A stretch of 32,634 bases of DNA from Psychrobacter piechaudii (GTDB taxonomy: Bacteria; Pseudomonadota; Gammaproteobacteria; Pseudomonadales; Moraxellaceae): positions 1-32,634 of the forward strand of contig NZ_FUGE01000238.1 of the NCBI RefSeq assembly GCF_900162825.1, read 5' to 3'. Position numbers and translations under genes: made by a program. The notes under the pieces were generated by a model that was not told the origin of the DNA, did not search any database, and worked only from the letters and a program-made list of their open reading frames with translations. Shown here piece by piece: positions 24,262 to 32,634 of this stretch; the stretch's first letter is position 1, and the number at the start of each line of letters is the position of its first letter.

Positions 24262-25713
24262 TCACTTAGGTAGAGGTAGTTTAACGCTAATTTTAATCCA
24301 ATTATCTTCAACTAAAGCTGTGACGGTGCCTCTATGTGCTTTTACAATCGATTTAACTATAGATAATCCAAGCCCCGTTCCCGAATACGAAGTGCCCTCT
24401 GCCTTGCTGTCTTGATCATTAGCCTGTCGATAAAAGCGCTCAAATAGCCGACTGGCCTCTTTTTGAGTCATAGGCTGTGCGGTTTGGTTTTCTATGACAA
24501 TATTAAGCTGTGATTGATCCGTCACGCCTGCAGATATCTTAATTGTGCTGTCGTTTTTTGAATAATAAATGGCATTTGAAATTAAATTAGAAAACAGGCG
24601 CTGAAGCAGGCTCTTATCTCCTTTTATAACCGCAAACTCCCCCGACTTAACCAGATTAATGCCTCTATCATCAGCCAGCAACTCATAATACTCTATGAGC
24701 TGAGTGATCAAGCTTTCCATATCCACATCTTTTAGCTGCTCCTGACTAAGACCTTTTTGAGTTTTTGCCAGAAGCAGCATGTTATTAGTTACCTCCGACA
24801 AATGTTCTAGTGTTTCGTGTTGATGATGCAGCTGTTCGATATATTCACTAATCTGCCTAGGTTTACTTAACATGACCTGAGTTTGAGTGCTTAACGTGGC
24901 AATTGGGGTACGTAGCTCATGAGCAATATTGTCAGAATAGCGAGACAGTGACTCAAAGTTATCCTCAAGCTTACTCATCATAATATTATAAGACTCAGCA
25001 AGCGGACGCAGCTCGCTTGGCATATCCGCGACTGTAATCCGCTCACCCAGCTGCTCAGAGTTTATGGTTTTCATTTTTTGGATAAAAGTGGTTAACGGAG
25101 AGAATCCCCAGTAGACACTAAAGGCGGCGATAAACAGCAGCAGCAAAGTCATGGCCACTAAGATAACTTTGAGCTGCAAAGAGAACTGATGCAAGTAAAG
25201 ATGATGCACATCAATCGGGAGTGCCAGTAAATAAATCTGGTTATTGCTTGTGATAATAACACTTCGATAAGGTCGATTATCTAGCTGTAATTCAAACTGC
25301 TTATCTCCATGCTCACTCATCAAATCAAGGATATTGATTGAATCTTTGCCATAACTTTCTAAATTAAAAGCGCGAAAATCACTTTGATTATCCCTAGCAG
25401 TTTGATTGCCAACAGCAATTTGACTATCACTAGCAATAGCTTGCCCATCTGATGTAAACCCAAATACTTGAACCCCATAACCTAATCCTTTTTTATTATT
25501 GTAAATAGGGTTCAGGTATTCCGAACTGTGCTCTATACCGTAGGTGGATTTACGTAGATTAAAAGCAGCGTGGGTTAACATCTCAGAATCCATCACTTCA
25601 AAGTGATCAGTTACTGAGCGCTTAATCCAAAAGTACACCGTAATCTGCGACAGCACCACAAATATGGTGAGTAATATGAGGGTACGCCAAAGTAAAGAGA
25701 GTCGAATATTCAT
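24262..25713 (-). CDS. cusS: Heavy-metal sensor histidine kinase, CusS/CopS-like
   Basis: A 483-residue inner-membrane sensor kinase. It has a transmembrane segment at about 10-28, a periplasmic sensing domain (30-175), a second transmembrane segment (about 180-202), a HAMP linker, the phospho-accepting His265 in NIAHELRTPIATL, and the ATPase domain with N box (FSNLISNAIYYS), FERFYR and GTGLGLSIVKSIVKAHRG. Organisation and motifs fit the CusS/CopS/PcoS group, which senses periplasmic copper or silver. The gene follows its response regulator by 57 bases. The ribosome-binding site is weak. The specific metal is inferred from the divergent copper genes next to the regulator. Confidence 0.9.
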   Translation of the reverse strand: MNIRLSLLWRTLILLTIFVVLSQITVYFWIKRSVTDHFEVMDSEMLTHAAFNLRKSTYGIEHSSEYLNPIYNNKKGLGYGVQVFGFTSDGQAIASDSQIAVGNQTARDNQSDFRAFNLESYGKDSINILDLMSEHGDKQFELQLDNRPYRSVIITSNNQIYLLALPIDVHHLYLHQFSLQLKVILVAMTLLLLFIAAFSVYWGFSPLTTFIQKMKTINSEQLGERITVADMPSELRPLAESYNIMMSKLEDNFESLSRYSDNIAHELRTPIATLSTQTQVMLSKPRQISEYIEQLHHQHETLEHLSEVTNNMLLLAKTQKGLSQEQLKDVDMESLITQLIEYYELLADDRGINLVKSGEFAVIKGDKSLLQRLFSNLISNAIYYSKNDSTIKISAGVTDQSQLNIVIENQTAQPMTQKEASRLFERFYRQANDQDSKAEGTSYSGTGLGLSIVKSIVKAHRGTVTALVEDNWIKISVKLPLPK

Positions 25714-25770
25714 AGTGCTAAGGCTTTTTAATTGATACTTTTATAATGGATACTTTTATAATATTAAGGG

Positions 25771-26466
25771 CTACTGATGCTTAAGCCCGCTTTCATCTTC
25801 AAGCTTATAACCCATACCTCGCACCGTGTGAATGAGTTTTGGCTCAAAATCTTCATCAATTTTTACTCTCAAACGTCGTATGGCCACATCAATGACATTG
25901 GTATCACTGTCAAAATTCATATCCCATACCTGTGAGGCAATAACCGAACGTGGTAACACCTCACCCTTACGCTCTAACATAAACTGCAATAAGGCAAACT
26001 CTTTTGAGGTCAGCTGAATGGCAGTATTGCCTCTATGCACAGTGCGTTTGGCAAGATCTAGTGTTAAGTCGGCTATTTTAAGTTGAGTGCTTAAATATTC
26101 TGATTGATTGGCCCGTCGTAGCAAGTTTTTAAGACGCACCACCAACTCTGCAAAGGCAAAAGGCTTGGTCAGATAATCATCACCACCAATCTCAATGCCT
26201 TTAATACGGTCTTCTAAATCATCTTTGGCGGTTAAAAATAGAACTGGGGTTGTTTGACCACTTTGGCGATAGTTTTTCACAATCTCAAAGCCGCTTATAT
26301 CCGGTAGCATGACATCCATTATCACAACGTTATAATCTTCTGACATTAGCGCATGATAGCCATCTAGACCATTAACTTTGTGATCTACTAAAAACCCTGA
26401 TTCGGTCAGACCTTTTTGAATGTATTCTCCGAGTTTTACCTCATCTTCTACCAACAAAACCTTCAT
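25771..26466 (-). CDS. cusR: OmpR-family response regulator, CusR/CopR-like
   Basis: A 231-residue response regulator. The receiver domain (1-120) has the acidic pair Glu7/Asp8, phospho-acceptor Asp51 in [10 protein letters not shown] and Lys102 in YLTKPFAF. A winged-helix DNA-binding domain (about 130-225) reads [46 protein letters not shown]. Closest in style to CusR, CopR and PcoR. GAGG precedes the ATG. It is divergent from the DUF411/copper-ATPase genes, with a CusR-type box in the 285-base gap, so it most likely activates both directions in copper stress. Confidence 0.92.
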   Translation of the reverse strand: MKVLLVEDEVKLGEYIQKGLTESGFLVDHKVNGLDGYHALMSEDYNVVIMDVMLPDISGFEIVKNYRQSGQTTPVLFLTAKDDLEDRIKGIEIGGDDYLTKPFAFAELVVRLKNLLRRANQSEYLSTQLKIADLTLDLAKRTVHRGNTAIQLTSKEFALLQFMLERKGEVLPRSVIASQVWDMNFDSDTNVIDVAIRRLRVKIDEDFEPKLIHTVRGMGYKLEDESGLKHQ

Positions 26467-26578
26467 TCACACCTCAAAATTGCTACTGAGTAATTATTAT
26501 ATTTAATGGGCTATTAGCTTTTGACTTCACCTGAGACCATACTAGATTAATATCGCCAGCTTGAACATCCCTAGTCTC

Positions 26579-26637
26579 AAGATGACAAATTTGTAATGTT
26601 TACGTCATGTTCATGTCATTTGCTAGGCGGTAATATG
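26579..26637 (+). promoter_or_regulatory. CusR-type box and promoter of the copper operon
   Basis: ATGACAA-AT-TTGTAAT (within 26579-26600) matches the CusR palindrome ATGACAA-N2-TTGTCAT with one change. A TAATAT -10 element lies at 26631-26636, which puts the box centre near -54, the geometry of E. coli cusC. The -35 region is poor, as expected for an activator-dependent promoter. ATGTCAT half-site-like repeats lie between box and -10. Confidence 0.6.
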
Positions 26638-26648
26638 GGTATAAACCC

Positions 26649-26684
26649 CTCTCTTTATCTAATATTCTCTCTTTATCTAATATT
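26649..26684 (+). repeat. Perfect 18-bp tandem repeat in the copper operon leader
   Basis: CTCTCTTTATCTAATATT occurs twice in direct succession just after the predicted transcription start. A second duplication, ATTAGAGCC, follows at 26682-26690 and near 26701. It probably arose by replication slippage; no function is evident. Confidence 0.85.
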
Positions 26685-26751
26685 AGAGCCAGTGCATACA
26701 ATTAGAGCCCATAACCAGATAAAACGGTAGTTTAAGTATAAAGGTGCCCCT

Positions 26752-27423
26752 ATGAAATCAAACCACTTTTTAAAAACTTTATCCTCTAAATCTTCTGCTT
26801 ATTATATCTCACTGCATAAGCTTAGCAGTCCAATGACTAAAGGCTCCGCTCTTTTGGCTTTGGCCACCACTTTATCGGCTTGCGGCTCACCCAATCAAAG
26901 CCAAACCGCAGCGCTTGACTCTGCTACGGATTCAACCGCACAAGTTTCGCAGTCTTCAGGTACACAAGCGAATGCACCGCTTAATCAAACCCAGATAAAT
27001 CAGCCTGCCTCTACTCTTCTACAAGGGGTTTCAGCCACAGTTTATAAAGACGCCAACTGCGGCTGCTGTACCGAGTGGATCAGCTATGCTGATAAAGCAG
27101 GACTGCAGTCTACTTATCAGCATCCACAAACCCTCTCTGCTGTGAAAGACAGATACGAGGTGCCTGAACAAATGCGCTCATGTCACACTACCGTAACTAG
27201 TGATGGCTTTGTCTTTGAGGGACATATTCCTGCTAAATTTATGGCACAGTTCCTAGAGAATCCGCCAAATGATGCAATCGGTCTGGCTGTACCCAGTATG
27301 CCTGTGGGTAGCCCAGGTATGGAATATGACGATAAATTCATGCCATATAAAGTTTTTCAATTAAATAAAGACGGCTCATATGACGTGTACGCTAGTGTAG
27401 ATACACCTCAGCAGCAGTTATAA
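26752..27423 (+). CDS. DUF411 lipoprotein associated with copper resistance
   Basis: A 223-residue protein. After a long basic N-region, a hydrophobic stretch and lipobox (ALATTLSAC, Cys44) predict an outer-membrane or periplasmic lipoprotein. A Ser/Thr/Gln-rich linker (about 45-95) precedes a DUF411 domain (about 98-215). This contains [11 protein letters not shown], the RSCHTT motif, [30 protein letters not shown] and a conserved C-terminal [10 protein letters not shown]411 proteins are common neighbours of copper efflux genes; the NCGCC and SCH cysteines are plausible metal ligands, but the role is not established. AAAGGTG supports the ATG. It is 32 bases before the copper ATPase in one operon. 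Confidence 0.88.
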   Translation: MKSNHFLKTLSSKSSAYYISLHKLSSPMTKGSALLALATTLSACGSPNQSQTAALDSATDSTAQVSQSSGTQANAPLNQTQINQPASTLLQGVSATVYKDANCGCCTEWISYADKAGLQSTYQHPQTLSAVKDRYEVPEQMRSCHTTVTSDGFVFEGHIPAKFMAQFLENPPNDAIGLAVPSMPVGSPGMEYDDKFMPYKVFQLNKDGSYDVYASVDTPQQQL

Positions 27424-27455
27424 CCCGTTTATTATTAAAATTAAGAGGTAGTCTC

Positions 27456-29936
27456 ATGAACCATGACCATTCAAATAAAAATCATATTGTAAATAAGGCA
27501 AAAGCTGAGGGTATGGATAACGGTTCAGCTTCTGCCACACCAGCTTCTAATAAATACGATTTAGTCCCCGAAAACTACGAGGGGGTTGTTTATATCTGCC
27601 CAATGCACCCTGAGGTCAGAGACATTACCGAGAGTCGCTGTCCACTCTGTGATATGTTTTTGAAACCTCAAGAGGAAGTTGTAAACTCTGAACACTCTCA
27701 TCATCACTGCCATCACCAGCACGATGAAAGTCATCCTGCCAGCACCACCCCTGACCCTAAGCAGATAAAAAACAGCCCCTATAATAAGATACCTGATGGC
27801 TATGAAGGGACTGTTTATACCTGCCCGATGCACCCTGAAGTTCGTGATATTAAAAACAGTGGTTGTCCAATATGTGGCATGGCACTTGAGCCTGAAACTA
27901 TCACGCTAGAGGAAGAAGATACCACTGAACTTGATGACATGACCCGCCGCTTTTGGATATGTACGGTGCTGACTATCCCGCTATTTATCATCGCCATGGG
28001 TGACATGCTCGGTCTTGATATAAATGGCCTGATGAACCGTTATGGCATCTCAACTCAGTGGCTAAATATTATCCAGCTTATACTGGCAACCCCCGTGGTA
28101 CTTTGGGGAGCCAAACCCTTCTTCGTCAGAGGTTGGCAGTCCCTTAAGACCATGAACCTTAATATGTTCACCTTGATTGCGATTGGTACGGGCGCTGCCT
28201 ATCTATTTAGTATTGTGGCGACCTTCTTCCCTGATATCTTCCCGCCAAGCTTTAAGGATCACTCAGGTCAGGTGGGCGTCTATTTTGAAGCCGCTGCGGT
28301 GATTACCACCTTGGTACTGTTAGGACAAGTATTAGAACTAAGAGCTCGAAGTCAGACTTCAGGTGCCATTCGTGCCCTGCTTGAGCTTGCTCCGCCCACA
28401 GCCAGACGTGTCGATGAAGACGGACAAGAAATTGAGGTGTCACTTGAAGAGGTTAATACCGGAGACATTCTACGTATCAGACCTGGTGAAAAAGTGCCCG
28501 TTGATGGCCTAGTCATTGAAGGCGAAAGCCGCGTAGACGAATCCATGGTTACGGGTGAGCCTATGCCAGTAGCCAAAAAGAATGATGACAGCGTCACAGG
28601 CGGTACCGTTAATGGCACAGGGTCGCTGTTAATTAAAGCGGTGAACGTTGGCGACAATACGGTCTTATCAAAAATCGTAAAAATGGTCAGTGAGGCTCAG
28701 CGCAGCCAAGCTCCCATTCAAAAGCAGGTCGATAAGGTGTCTAGCTGGTTTGTGCCGACAGTCATTATCACCGCCGTTATCACCTTTATTGTGTGGGCGA
28801 TATTTGGCCCAGACCCTGCCCTAGCATATGCTCTTGTCAATGCGATAGCGGTGCTTATCATTGCCTGCCCTTGTGCTTTAGGCCTAGCCACCCCCATGTC
28901 TATTATGGTCGGAACTGGCAAGGGCGCTCAAAACGGAGTGTTGATTAAAAACGCTGAAGTATTAGAGCGCATGGAGAAGGTAGATACCATCGTTGTTGAT
29001 AAAACAGGCACCTTAACCGAAGGCAAACCTAAGCTAACTTCTATTGACGTAAGCTCAGGCTGGCAACCAAACGAAGTACTTGCCTTAGTCGCTGCCGTTG
29101 AGCAATCCAGTGAGCACCCTCTGGCTGAGGCCATTGTGGAAGCGGCCAAAGAGCGTAACCTTACTCTATCTGCTGTCAGCAACTTTGAGTCTGTTACCGG
29201 TGAAGGGGTAAAAGCGGTTGTCAATAATAAGCTGGTCGCCATTGGTAATGACAAGCTAATGAAGGGGCTAAATAGCTACGATCCTCAGCTGTCTGAGCAA
29301 GCCAATAAGCGACGCAGTGAGGGTGAAACGGTTATGTTTGTGGCCATCGATAATACGCCTGCCGGCCTTATTTCTGTCTCAGATCCGATTAAAGCCAGTA
29401 CCAAAGAAGCCATTGATCGACTGCACAATGAAAACCTAAAAGTTATCATGCTTACCGGAGACAATGCGGTTACCGCCCAAGCAGTCGCTAGCCAGCTAAA
29501 CATCGATGAGGTACAAGCAGACGTCTCACCAGAAGACAAGAACCGCATCGTAAAAGAGCTTCAACAGCAAGGACGTATCGTGGCCATGGCCGGTGACGGC
29601 ATTAATGATGCGCCCGCCCTCGCCCAAGCCACGGTAGGTATTGCGATGGGTACAGGTACTGATGTGGCCATTGAAAGTGCTGGCATCACCTTGGTCAAAG
29701 GCGACTTAATGGGTATTACCAAAGCACATAAACTGAGCCAAGCTACTATGAAAAACATCAGACAAAACTTGTTTTTCGCTTTTGTTTATAACGCTTTAGG
29801 TATCCCTGTGGCAGCAGGCCTGCTCTACCCATTCTTTGGGCTATTGCTAAGTCCGATGATTGCCGCTGCAGCCATGAGTCTATCCTCTGTGTCAGTGATT
29901 TTTAACTCACTTAGATTACGCGGTTTAAAGTTATAA
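27456..29936 (+). CDS. copA: Cu(I)-exporting P1B-type ATPase with two N-terminal CPMH/CPxCxM metal-binding domains
   Basis: An 826-residue P1B-1 ATPase. Instead of CxxC heavy-metal-associated domains the N-terminus carries two heavy-metal-binding modules of the [10 protein letters not shown]...CPxCxM type, at residues 46-71 and 121-146. A histidine-rich linker (80-93, about seven His) lies between them. The first copy has CPLCDM where the second has CPICGM. The catalytic core has TGEP, the CPC motif (Cys471/Cys473), Asp515 in [18 protein letters not shown] and [10 protein letters not shown]. The membrane helices with YNALG and [15 protein letters not shown] mark the Cu(I)/Ag(I) group. GAGGT precedes the ATG. 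It is co-transcribed with DUF411 and probably controlled by CusRS. Silver export (SilP-like) is possible too. Confidence 0.94.
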   Translation: MNHDHSNKNHIVNKAKAEGMDNGSASATPASNKYDLVPENYEGVVYICPMHPEVRDITESRCPLCDMFLKPQEEVVNSEHSHHHCHHQHDESHPASTTPDPKQIKNSPYNKIPDGYEGTVYTCPMHPEVRDIKNSGCPICGMALEPETITLEEEDTTELDDMTRRFWICTVLTIPLFIIAMGDMLGLDINGLMNRYGISTQWLNIIQLILATPVVLWGAKPFFVRGWQSLKTMNLNMFTLIAIGTGAAYLFSIVATFFPDIFPPSFKDHSGQVGVYFEAAAVITTLVLLGQVLELRARSQTSGAIRALLELAPPTARRVDEDGQEIEVSLEEVNTGDILRIRPGEKVPVDGLVIEGESRVDESMVTGEPMPVAKKNDDSVTGGTVNGTGSLLIKAVNVGDNTVLSKIVKMVSEAQRSQAPIQKQVDKVSSWFVPTVIITAVITFIVWAIFGPDPALAYALVNAIAVLIIACPCALGLATPMSIMVGTGKGAQNGVLIKNAEVLERMEKVDTIVVDKTGTLTEGKPKLTSIDVSSGWQPNEVLALVAAVEQSSEHPLAEAIVEAAKERNLTLSAVSNFESVTGEGVKAVVNNKLVAIGNDKLMKGLNSYDPQLSEQANKRRSEGETVMFVAIDNTPAGLISVSDPIKASTKEAIDRLHNENLKVIMLTGDNAVTAQAVASQLNIDEVQADVSPEDKNRIVKELQQQGRIVAMAGDGINDAPALAQATVGIAMGTGTDVAIESAGITLVKGDLMGITKAHKLSQATMKNIRQNLFFAFVYNALGIPVAAGLLYPFFGLLLSPMIAAAAMSLSSVSVIFNSLRLRGLKL

Positions 29937-29947
29937 AAAAGCAGCCA

Positions 29948-30646
29948 CTAAACCTCTACGCCAAAGAAACGGCCAATAAGTGAAGTTGCAATCATAGCCA
30001 GCGTGCCCCAAACCACTACTCGGGTCACTGCTGGCACGACTGGCGCACCCCCCAAGCGTGCTGAAGCAATGCCCAATAGCACCAGACCTGCTATGGTCAA
30101 TCCCATTAAGGCATATACTAAATTAAAGGAAGGGAAAATAAATAAGCCTAAAATAGGAACCACCCCACCAATTATAAAGGCGATAGCAGAAGCTATGGCT
30201 GCTTCAAAAGGCTTAGCTTGAGCAATTTCTGTAACCCCAATCTCATCTCTAGCATGCGCACCCAAAGCATCTTTTTCAGTTAAAGCCACAGCCACTTGGT
30301 GAGCAAGATCGCTATCAAGCCCACGGCTTTCATAAATCCGAGTCAATTCTAGAAGCTCACGCTCAGGGTTATTATCTAGCTCATATTGCTCTTTGGCTAA
30401 ATCGGCCGCTTCAGTATCTGCTTGAGAAGATACTGAGATATACTCCCCTGCCGCCATCGAAAACGCACCGGCGGTTAATGCGGCCAAACCGGTAAGCAAC
30501 AGAGTTTGGCTACTTTGGTTGGCAGCCGCTACCCCGACCAAAAGACTTGCGGTAGATATAAGACCGTCGTTGGCACCTAACACAGCCGCTCGAAGCCAGT
30601 TATTACGTTCACTTAAGTGCTTTTCTTCATGTATCGACCTTGGCAT
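29948..30646 (-). CDS. VIT1/CCC1-family Fe(II)/Mn(II) transporter
   Basis: A 232-residue membrane protein of the VIT/CCC1 (nodulin-21-like) family. It has the family opening SERNNWLRAAVLGANDGLISTASLLVGVAAA, then AGAFSMAAGEYISVSSQADTE, a cytoplasmic helical region (85-140) that binds metal in the family, and three further membrane helices (IASAIAFIIGGVVPIL and after). It likely moves Fe(II) or Mn(II) out of the cytosol. A strong AGGAG precedes the ATG at 30646. It converges with the copper ATPase, only 11 bases separating the stops and no terminator visible between them. Confidence 0.92.
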   Translation of the reverse strand: MPRSIHEEKHLSERNNWLRAAVLGANDGLISTASLLVGVAAANQSSQTLLLTGLAALTAGAFSMAAGEYISVSSQADTEAADLAKEQYELDNNPERELLELTRIYESRGLDSDLAHQVAVALTEKDALGAHARDEIGVTEIAQAKPFEAAIASAIAFIIGGVVPILGLFIFPSFNLVYALMGLTIAGLVLLGIASARLGGAPVVPAVTRVVVWGTLAMIATSLIGRFFGVEV

Positions 30647-31086
30647 GTCGCCTCCTGAATTTACGCTACATTAGCGCTCAACTCACCCATTTTTTATATT
30701 TTATTATCATAGAGTTAAGTTTCATTATAGCAGTGTAAAAAATAATAGCGTTACGCTCTAAGAACTTGTCAGTTTAAAAATTCTTTGCTAATCTTAAAGC
30801 AATGACAAAGAGGTAGCTTTTTTAGTCATTAGCTGTTAGCACCTTTTACTTAACAGTTATATTTCTTATTTTTATTTATCAAGTCTCATTTTCATTAAAG
30901 AGTCAATTAATTAACTTCATTAAGACAGTCTCTCCTTATGTAAAGGAGCGCTTTGACTGGCCTATTTTCGACTTCAAAAAATAGCTTTTTAGCTGTTTGA
31001 TAAGTCCTATTTAGTGCATCTAAGTGGCTTTGTCTGCTGTTAATTCGATTGAAACTTAATAGAAACAAAACAAAAAAAGTGAGACG
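30647..31086. other. 440-base gene-free gap with tandem stem-loops
   Basis: AT-rich and without a convincing reading frame. It holds the promoter regions of the divergent VIT gene and the 244-residue protein gene. At 30926-30959 CAGTC and GACTG enclose CTCCTT/AAGGAG. At 30962-30984 CTATTTT pairs with AAAATAG and is followed by CTTTTT. These could be a structured leader or a small RNA with a weak terminator. No named riboswitch is recognised. Confidence 0.4.
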
Positions 31087-31821
31087 ATGATGAATGACTA
31101 TAGCTACGACGAAAAATTAGAAATTAGTGATTTTTTCGACGATACAGTTCCCACCTTCCCCTTTACAGTCCACGCCCCTCCCTTTTATAGAGTGGATGCA
31201 GATAACTTAATGAGTATAAAAACTCTGTGCAAGCACCTAGTAGACCCCTATTCCTACGAGGGTGAGATCTCGCCTGAACTCGATAGATTCTTAACCAATA
31301 TAGCCACCACTAAGCCGTCGTCATACTGTGCTTTTGAGCATGACGTTATACAGAGTCAAGGGTATATTTCCTTGATGTATATCTATGATGCCTCTCGTGC
31401 CAGCTTAGAGGATACTTTAGTACAATATACAACTCAGTACTTGCTTATTAATGGCTACCTAGATAAACCTGCGGATATTGAGCACTTTTGTATCCTGCCA
31501 GTGATGATCACACCCCCAAGTATGGCTGAATATGAACGGGTGATTACTAACTGCTCGTATCGTTTCATAAAGACCATTAAACATGCCTATTTGCATAAGG
31601 TGGCGGTAGTGATTGATGACAAACAGCTGATATTTTCTTTATCTGAGATATTAACCTTAAGCTACTTTGGCTATGAAATTAATCCGCCGCCAGACGACCC
31701 AAGCAGAAAACGCTCTACGTCTTATATGGACGTTGATGAGTTTCTGAATGCCGTTGAAGTTTGGGGGCTTGAGCGGCTTATCCTGCCCGCCTTCGTATTT
31801 GAAGCCCCTACTAAGTGTTAG
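31087..31821 (+). CDS. Protein of unknown function, 244 residues
   Basis: Not recognised. The protein is soluble, acidic at the N-terminus (DEKLEISDFFDDTV) and has no signal peptide or membrane segment. It is rich in aromatic residues, with alternating helix/strand composition and no obvious catalytic motif. Cysteines are scattered (CKHLV, YCAFEHD, FCILP, NCSYRF, terminal C). The length, codon use like its neighbours and a clean frame ended by a strong terminator support a real gene. The start could be the first or second ATG; the ribosome-binding site is weak (GTGAGACG). It is isolated, with no operon partner to suggest a role. Confidence 0.65.
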   Translation: MMNDYSYDEKLEISDFFDDTVPTFPFTVHAPPFYRVDADNLMSIKTLCKHLVDPYSYEGEISPELDRFLTNIATTKPSSYCAFEHDVIQSQGYISLMYIYDASRASLEDTLVQYTTQYLLINGYLDKPADIEHFCILPVMITPPSMAEYERVITNCSYRFIKTIKHAYLHKVAVVIDDKQLIFSLSEILTLSYFGYEINPPPDDPSRKRSTSYMDVDEFLNAVEVWGLERLILPAFVFEAPTKC

Positions 31822-31905
31822 ATGCCTTAAGGTTTAGTCCGCTATATTAACGGCTTTAACTGAATTTCCAGTATTAACTAACAGTATTGCCACTGCTACT
31901 GATAC

Positions 31906-31938
31906 AAAAAGCCTCTCATATCGTATGAGAGGCTTTTT
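31906..31938 (+). terminator. Strong bidirectional intrinsic terminator
   Basis: AAAAAGCCTCTCATA and TATGAGAGGCTTTTT pair perfectly over 15 bases around a 3-base loop. It serves the plus-strand 244-residue gene and the converging minus-strand gene ending at 31985. Confidence 0.95.
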
Positions 31939-31984
31939 AAAATATTGAGCTGCTTAAAGTTATTAAAGGCTTATAACAAGCTGC

Positions 31985-32467
31985 TTACAAGCATCTTCCT
32001 TTAATCCATTTTCCTGCCATTTTTCCTCTAGCACATTGAACCTGCTCACCATACTGCACCCAATTCCAGGTTGCCGCTGACGTACCACCGTCTTCTAGTT
32101 GAAAGCTAACCCGATATCTAATAGCTCTAACACTATCGTTCATTAAACCTGATTGCTGCGCTATAACTACTGCGGTTTTGGCTTGATCGGTGTTAGGATA
32201 ATAAAAAACTTGTACTAAATCATAGTCACCATCAATACTGAACGCCGGTTCATTAATTACCTCTAGTTTTTTTAGAGCACAATTAATTATTCCATCAGAG
32301 ATAGGACAAGGTACTGACGCCATTGAAACGACTCTACCATTAATCAGAATCCTTTTAAAATTATCAGGGTTTGCAGCCTCTGATCGGTTAGGATACTGTG
32401 AGCTATTTTTCGCTTGTGCGGGAGCACTCAAGATCATTAGGCTTAGCAGTACAATGATAGCGGTCAA
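31985..32467 (-). CDS. Predicted exported protein of unknown function, 5' end probably lost to the TnpB element
   Basis: The 160-residue frame starts at a TTG (32467) and opens with a hydrophobic signal-peptide core (IIVLLSLMILSAPAQA, cleavage likely after AQA at 19). The mature part (~141 residues) has four cysteines in two pairs (about 54/63 and 147/159), suggesting disulphides in the periplasm, and ends CARGKMAGKWIKGRCL. The frame remains open upstream for another ~19 codons (FDTNAALDRKSASYLQIIL), which would make a normal positively charged signal-peptide N-region. It then enters the right end of the TnpB element at about 32524 without meeting an ATG. The original start codon was therefore probably displaced by insertion. 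Family not recognised. Confidence 0.6.
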   Translation of the reverse strand: MTAIIVLLSLMILSAPAQAKNSSQYPNRSEAANPDNFKRILINGRVVSMASVPCPISDGIINCALKKLEVINEPAFSIDGDYDLVQVFYYPNTDQAKTAVVIAQQSGLMNDSVRAIRYRVSFQLEDGGTSAATWNWVQYGEQVQCARGKMAGKWIKGRCL

Positions 32468-32534
32468 TATGATTTGTAAATAACTGGCTGACTTCCTGTC
32501 TAAAGCAGCATTTGTATCAAAAGTTGACCTCCTC

Positions 32535-32554
32535 CCCCTCGCTAAACCGAGGGG
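32535..32554 (-). ncRNA. Right-end hairpin, probable 3' part of the TnpB guide RNA (omega/reRNA) scaffold
   Basis: CCCCTCG and CGAGGGG pair perfectly around a 6-base loop that contains the tnpB stop. In TnpB systems the guide RNA comes from the tnpB 3' end and right end, its guide being the flanking DNA. Here that would read CTTTTGATACAAATG after TCAA. Inferred from family knowledge; only the end is in the window. Confidence 0.4.
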
Positions 32555-32634
32555 ATTCCTACAGCTAGACGGTCAAGCCCGACCGCGAGGATGTTCTTAG
32601 CAGCATTGATATCTCTATCATGCCATGTGCCACA
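32542..32634 (-). CDS. tnpB: TnpB (IS200/IS605 OrfB), C-terminal part, cut by window edge
   Basis: The minus strand from the right edge reads CGTWHDRDINAAKNIL followed by AVGLDRLAVGIPSV and a TAG. WHDRDINAAKNIL is the C-terminal RuvC-III motif of TnpB with the catalytic aspartate, and the preceding C-G-T fits the end of the zinc-finger region. The C-terminus is intact. It may be the same IS type as the left-edge fragment, in the same orientation, but the two pieces do not overlap so identity cannot be shown. Confidence 0.9.
   Translation of the reverse strand, partial: CGTWHDRDINAAKNILAVGLDRLAVGIPSV

Larger units (their letters stand above)
32524..32634 (-). mobile_element. IS200/IS605-family (TnpB) element, right end
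   Basis: The tnpB 3' end, a hairpin overlapping its stop codon, and the terminal GAGGTCAA are visible. TCAA is the right-end cleavage tetranucleotide known from IS608, so the boundary is placed at 32524. The element continues beyond the window edge. Confidence 0.6.

Overview
The window looks like a chromosomal contig of a gammaproteobacterium of the Moraxellaceae, most likely Psychrobacter or a close relative. This is inferred from the AT-rich composition, the Acinetobacter-like ben/cat/pca genes with a BenM/CatM-type operator (ATAC-N7-GTAT), and the general style of the proteins. No database search was possible.

Layout: (1) 1-200, the left end of an IS200/IS605-type TnpB element running off the edge. 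(2) 349-2692, ordinary chromosomal genes: a BLUF photoreceptor with a C-terminal membrane anchor, the CCA-adding enzyme, and a tRNA with a CAU anticodon. (3) 2895-4218, an IS3-family element that cuts through a maleylacetate reductase-like gene, leaving only its first ~54 codons (4213-4380). (4) 4526-18550, a benzoate degradation block. On the minus strand the order is catB-catC-catA-benA-benB-benC-benD-pcaI-pcaJ-pcaF-pcaD-benE-benK, and a divergent LysR regulator follows catB. (5) 18674-21336, a CadR-like MerR regulator and a divergent Zn/Cd/Pb P-type ATPase sharing a MerR-type promoter. (6) 21459-24240, a peroxiredoxin, a PAP2 phosphatase and a C-terminal remnant of a large secreted RTX/Bap-like protein. 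(7) 24262-30646, a copper block: CusS/CusR-like two-component system, divergent DUF411 lipoprotein and Cu(I) P-type ATPase, then a VIT/CCC1 transporter. (8) 31087-32467, two unrecognised proteins. The second appears to have lost its start to another TnpB element, whose right end closes the window.

How it works together: BenE and BenK import benzoate. BenABC and BenD convert it to catechol, CatA/CatB/CatC take catechol to 3-oxoadipate enol-lactone, PcaD to 3-oxoadipate, and PcaIJ and PcaF to succinyl-CoA and acetyl-CoA. The whole route is on one strand next to one regulator. The right half is a metal-handling region with two P1B ATPases of different specificity, each beside its own sensor.

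Both window edges fall inside TnpB genes in the same orientation, which is what a draft contig broken at repeated insertion sequences looks like. No clearly new system was found. The best leads are the IS-truncated maleylacetate reductase, the unusual orfA/orfB junction of the IS3 element, the doubled metal-binding N-terminus of the copper ATPase, the gene interrupted by the right-hand TnpB element, and the orphan 244-residue protein with a structured upstream region.
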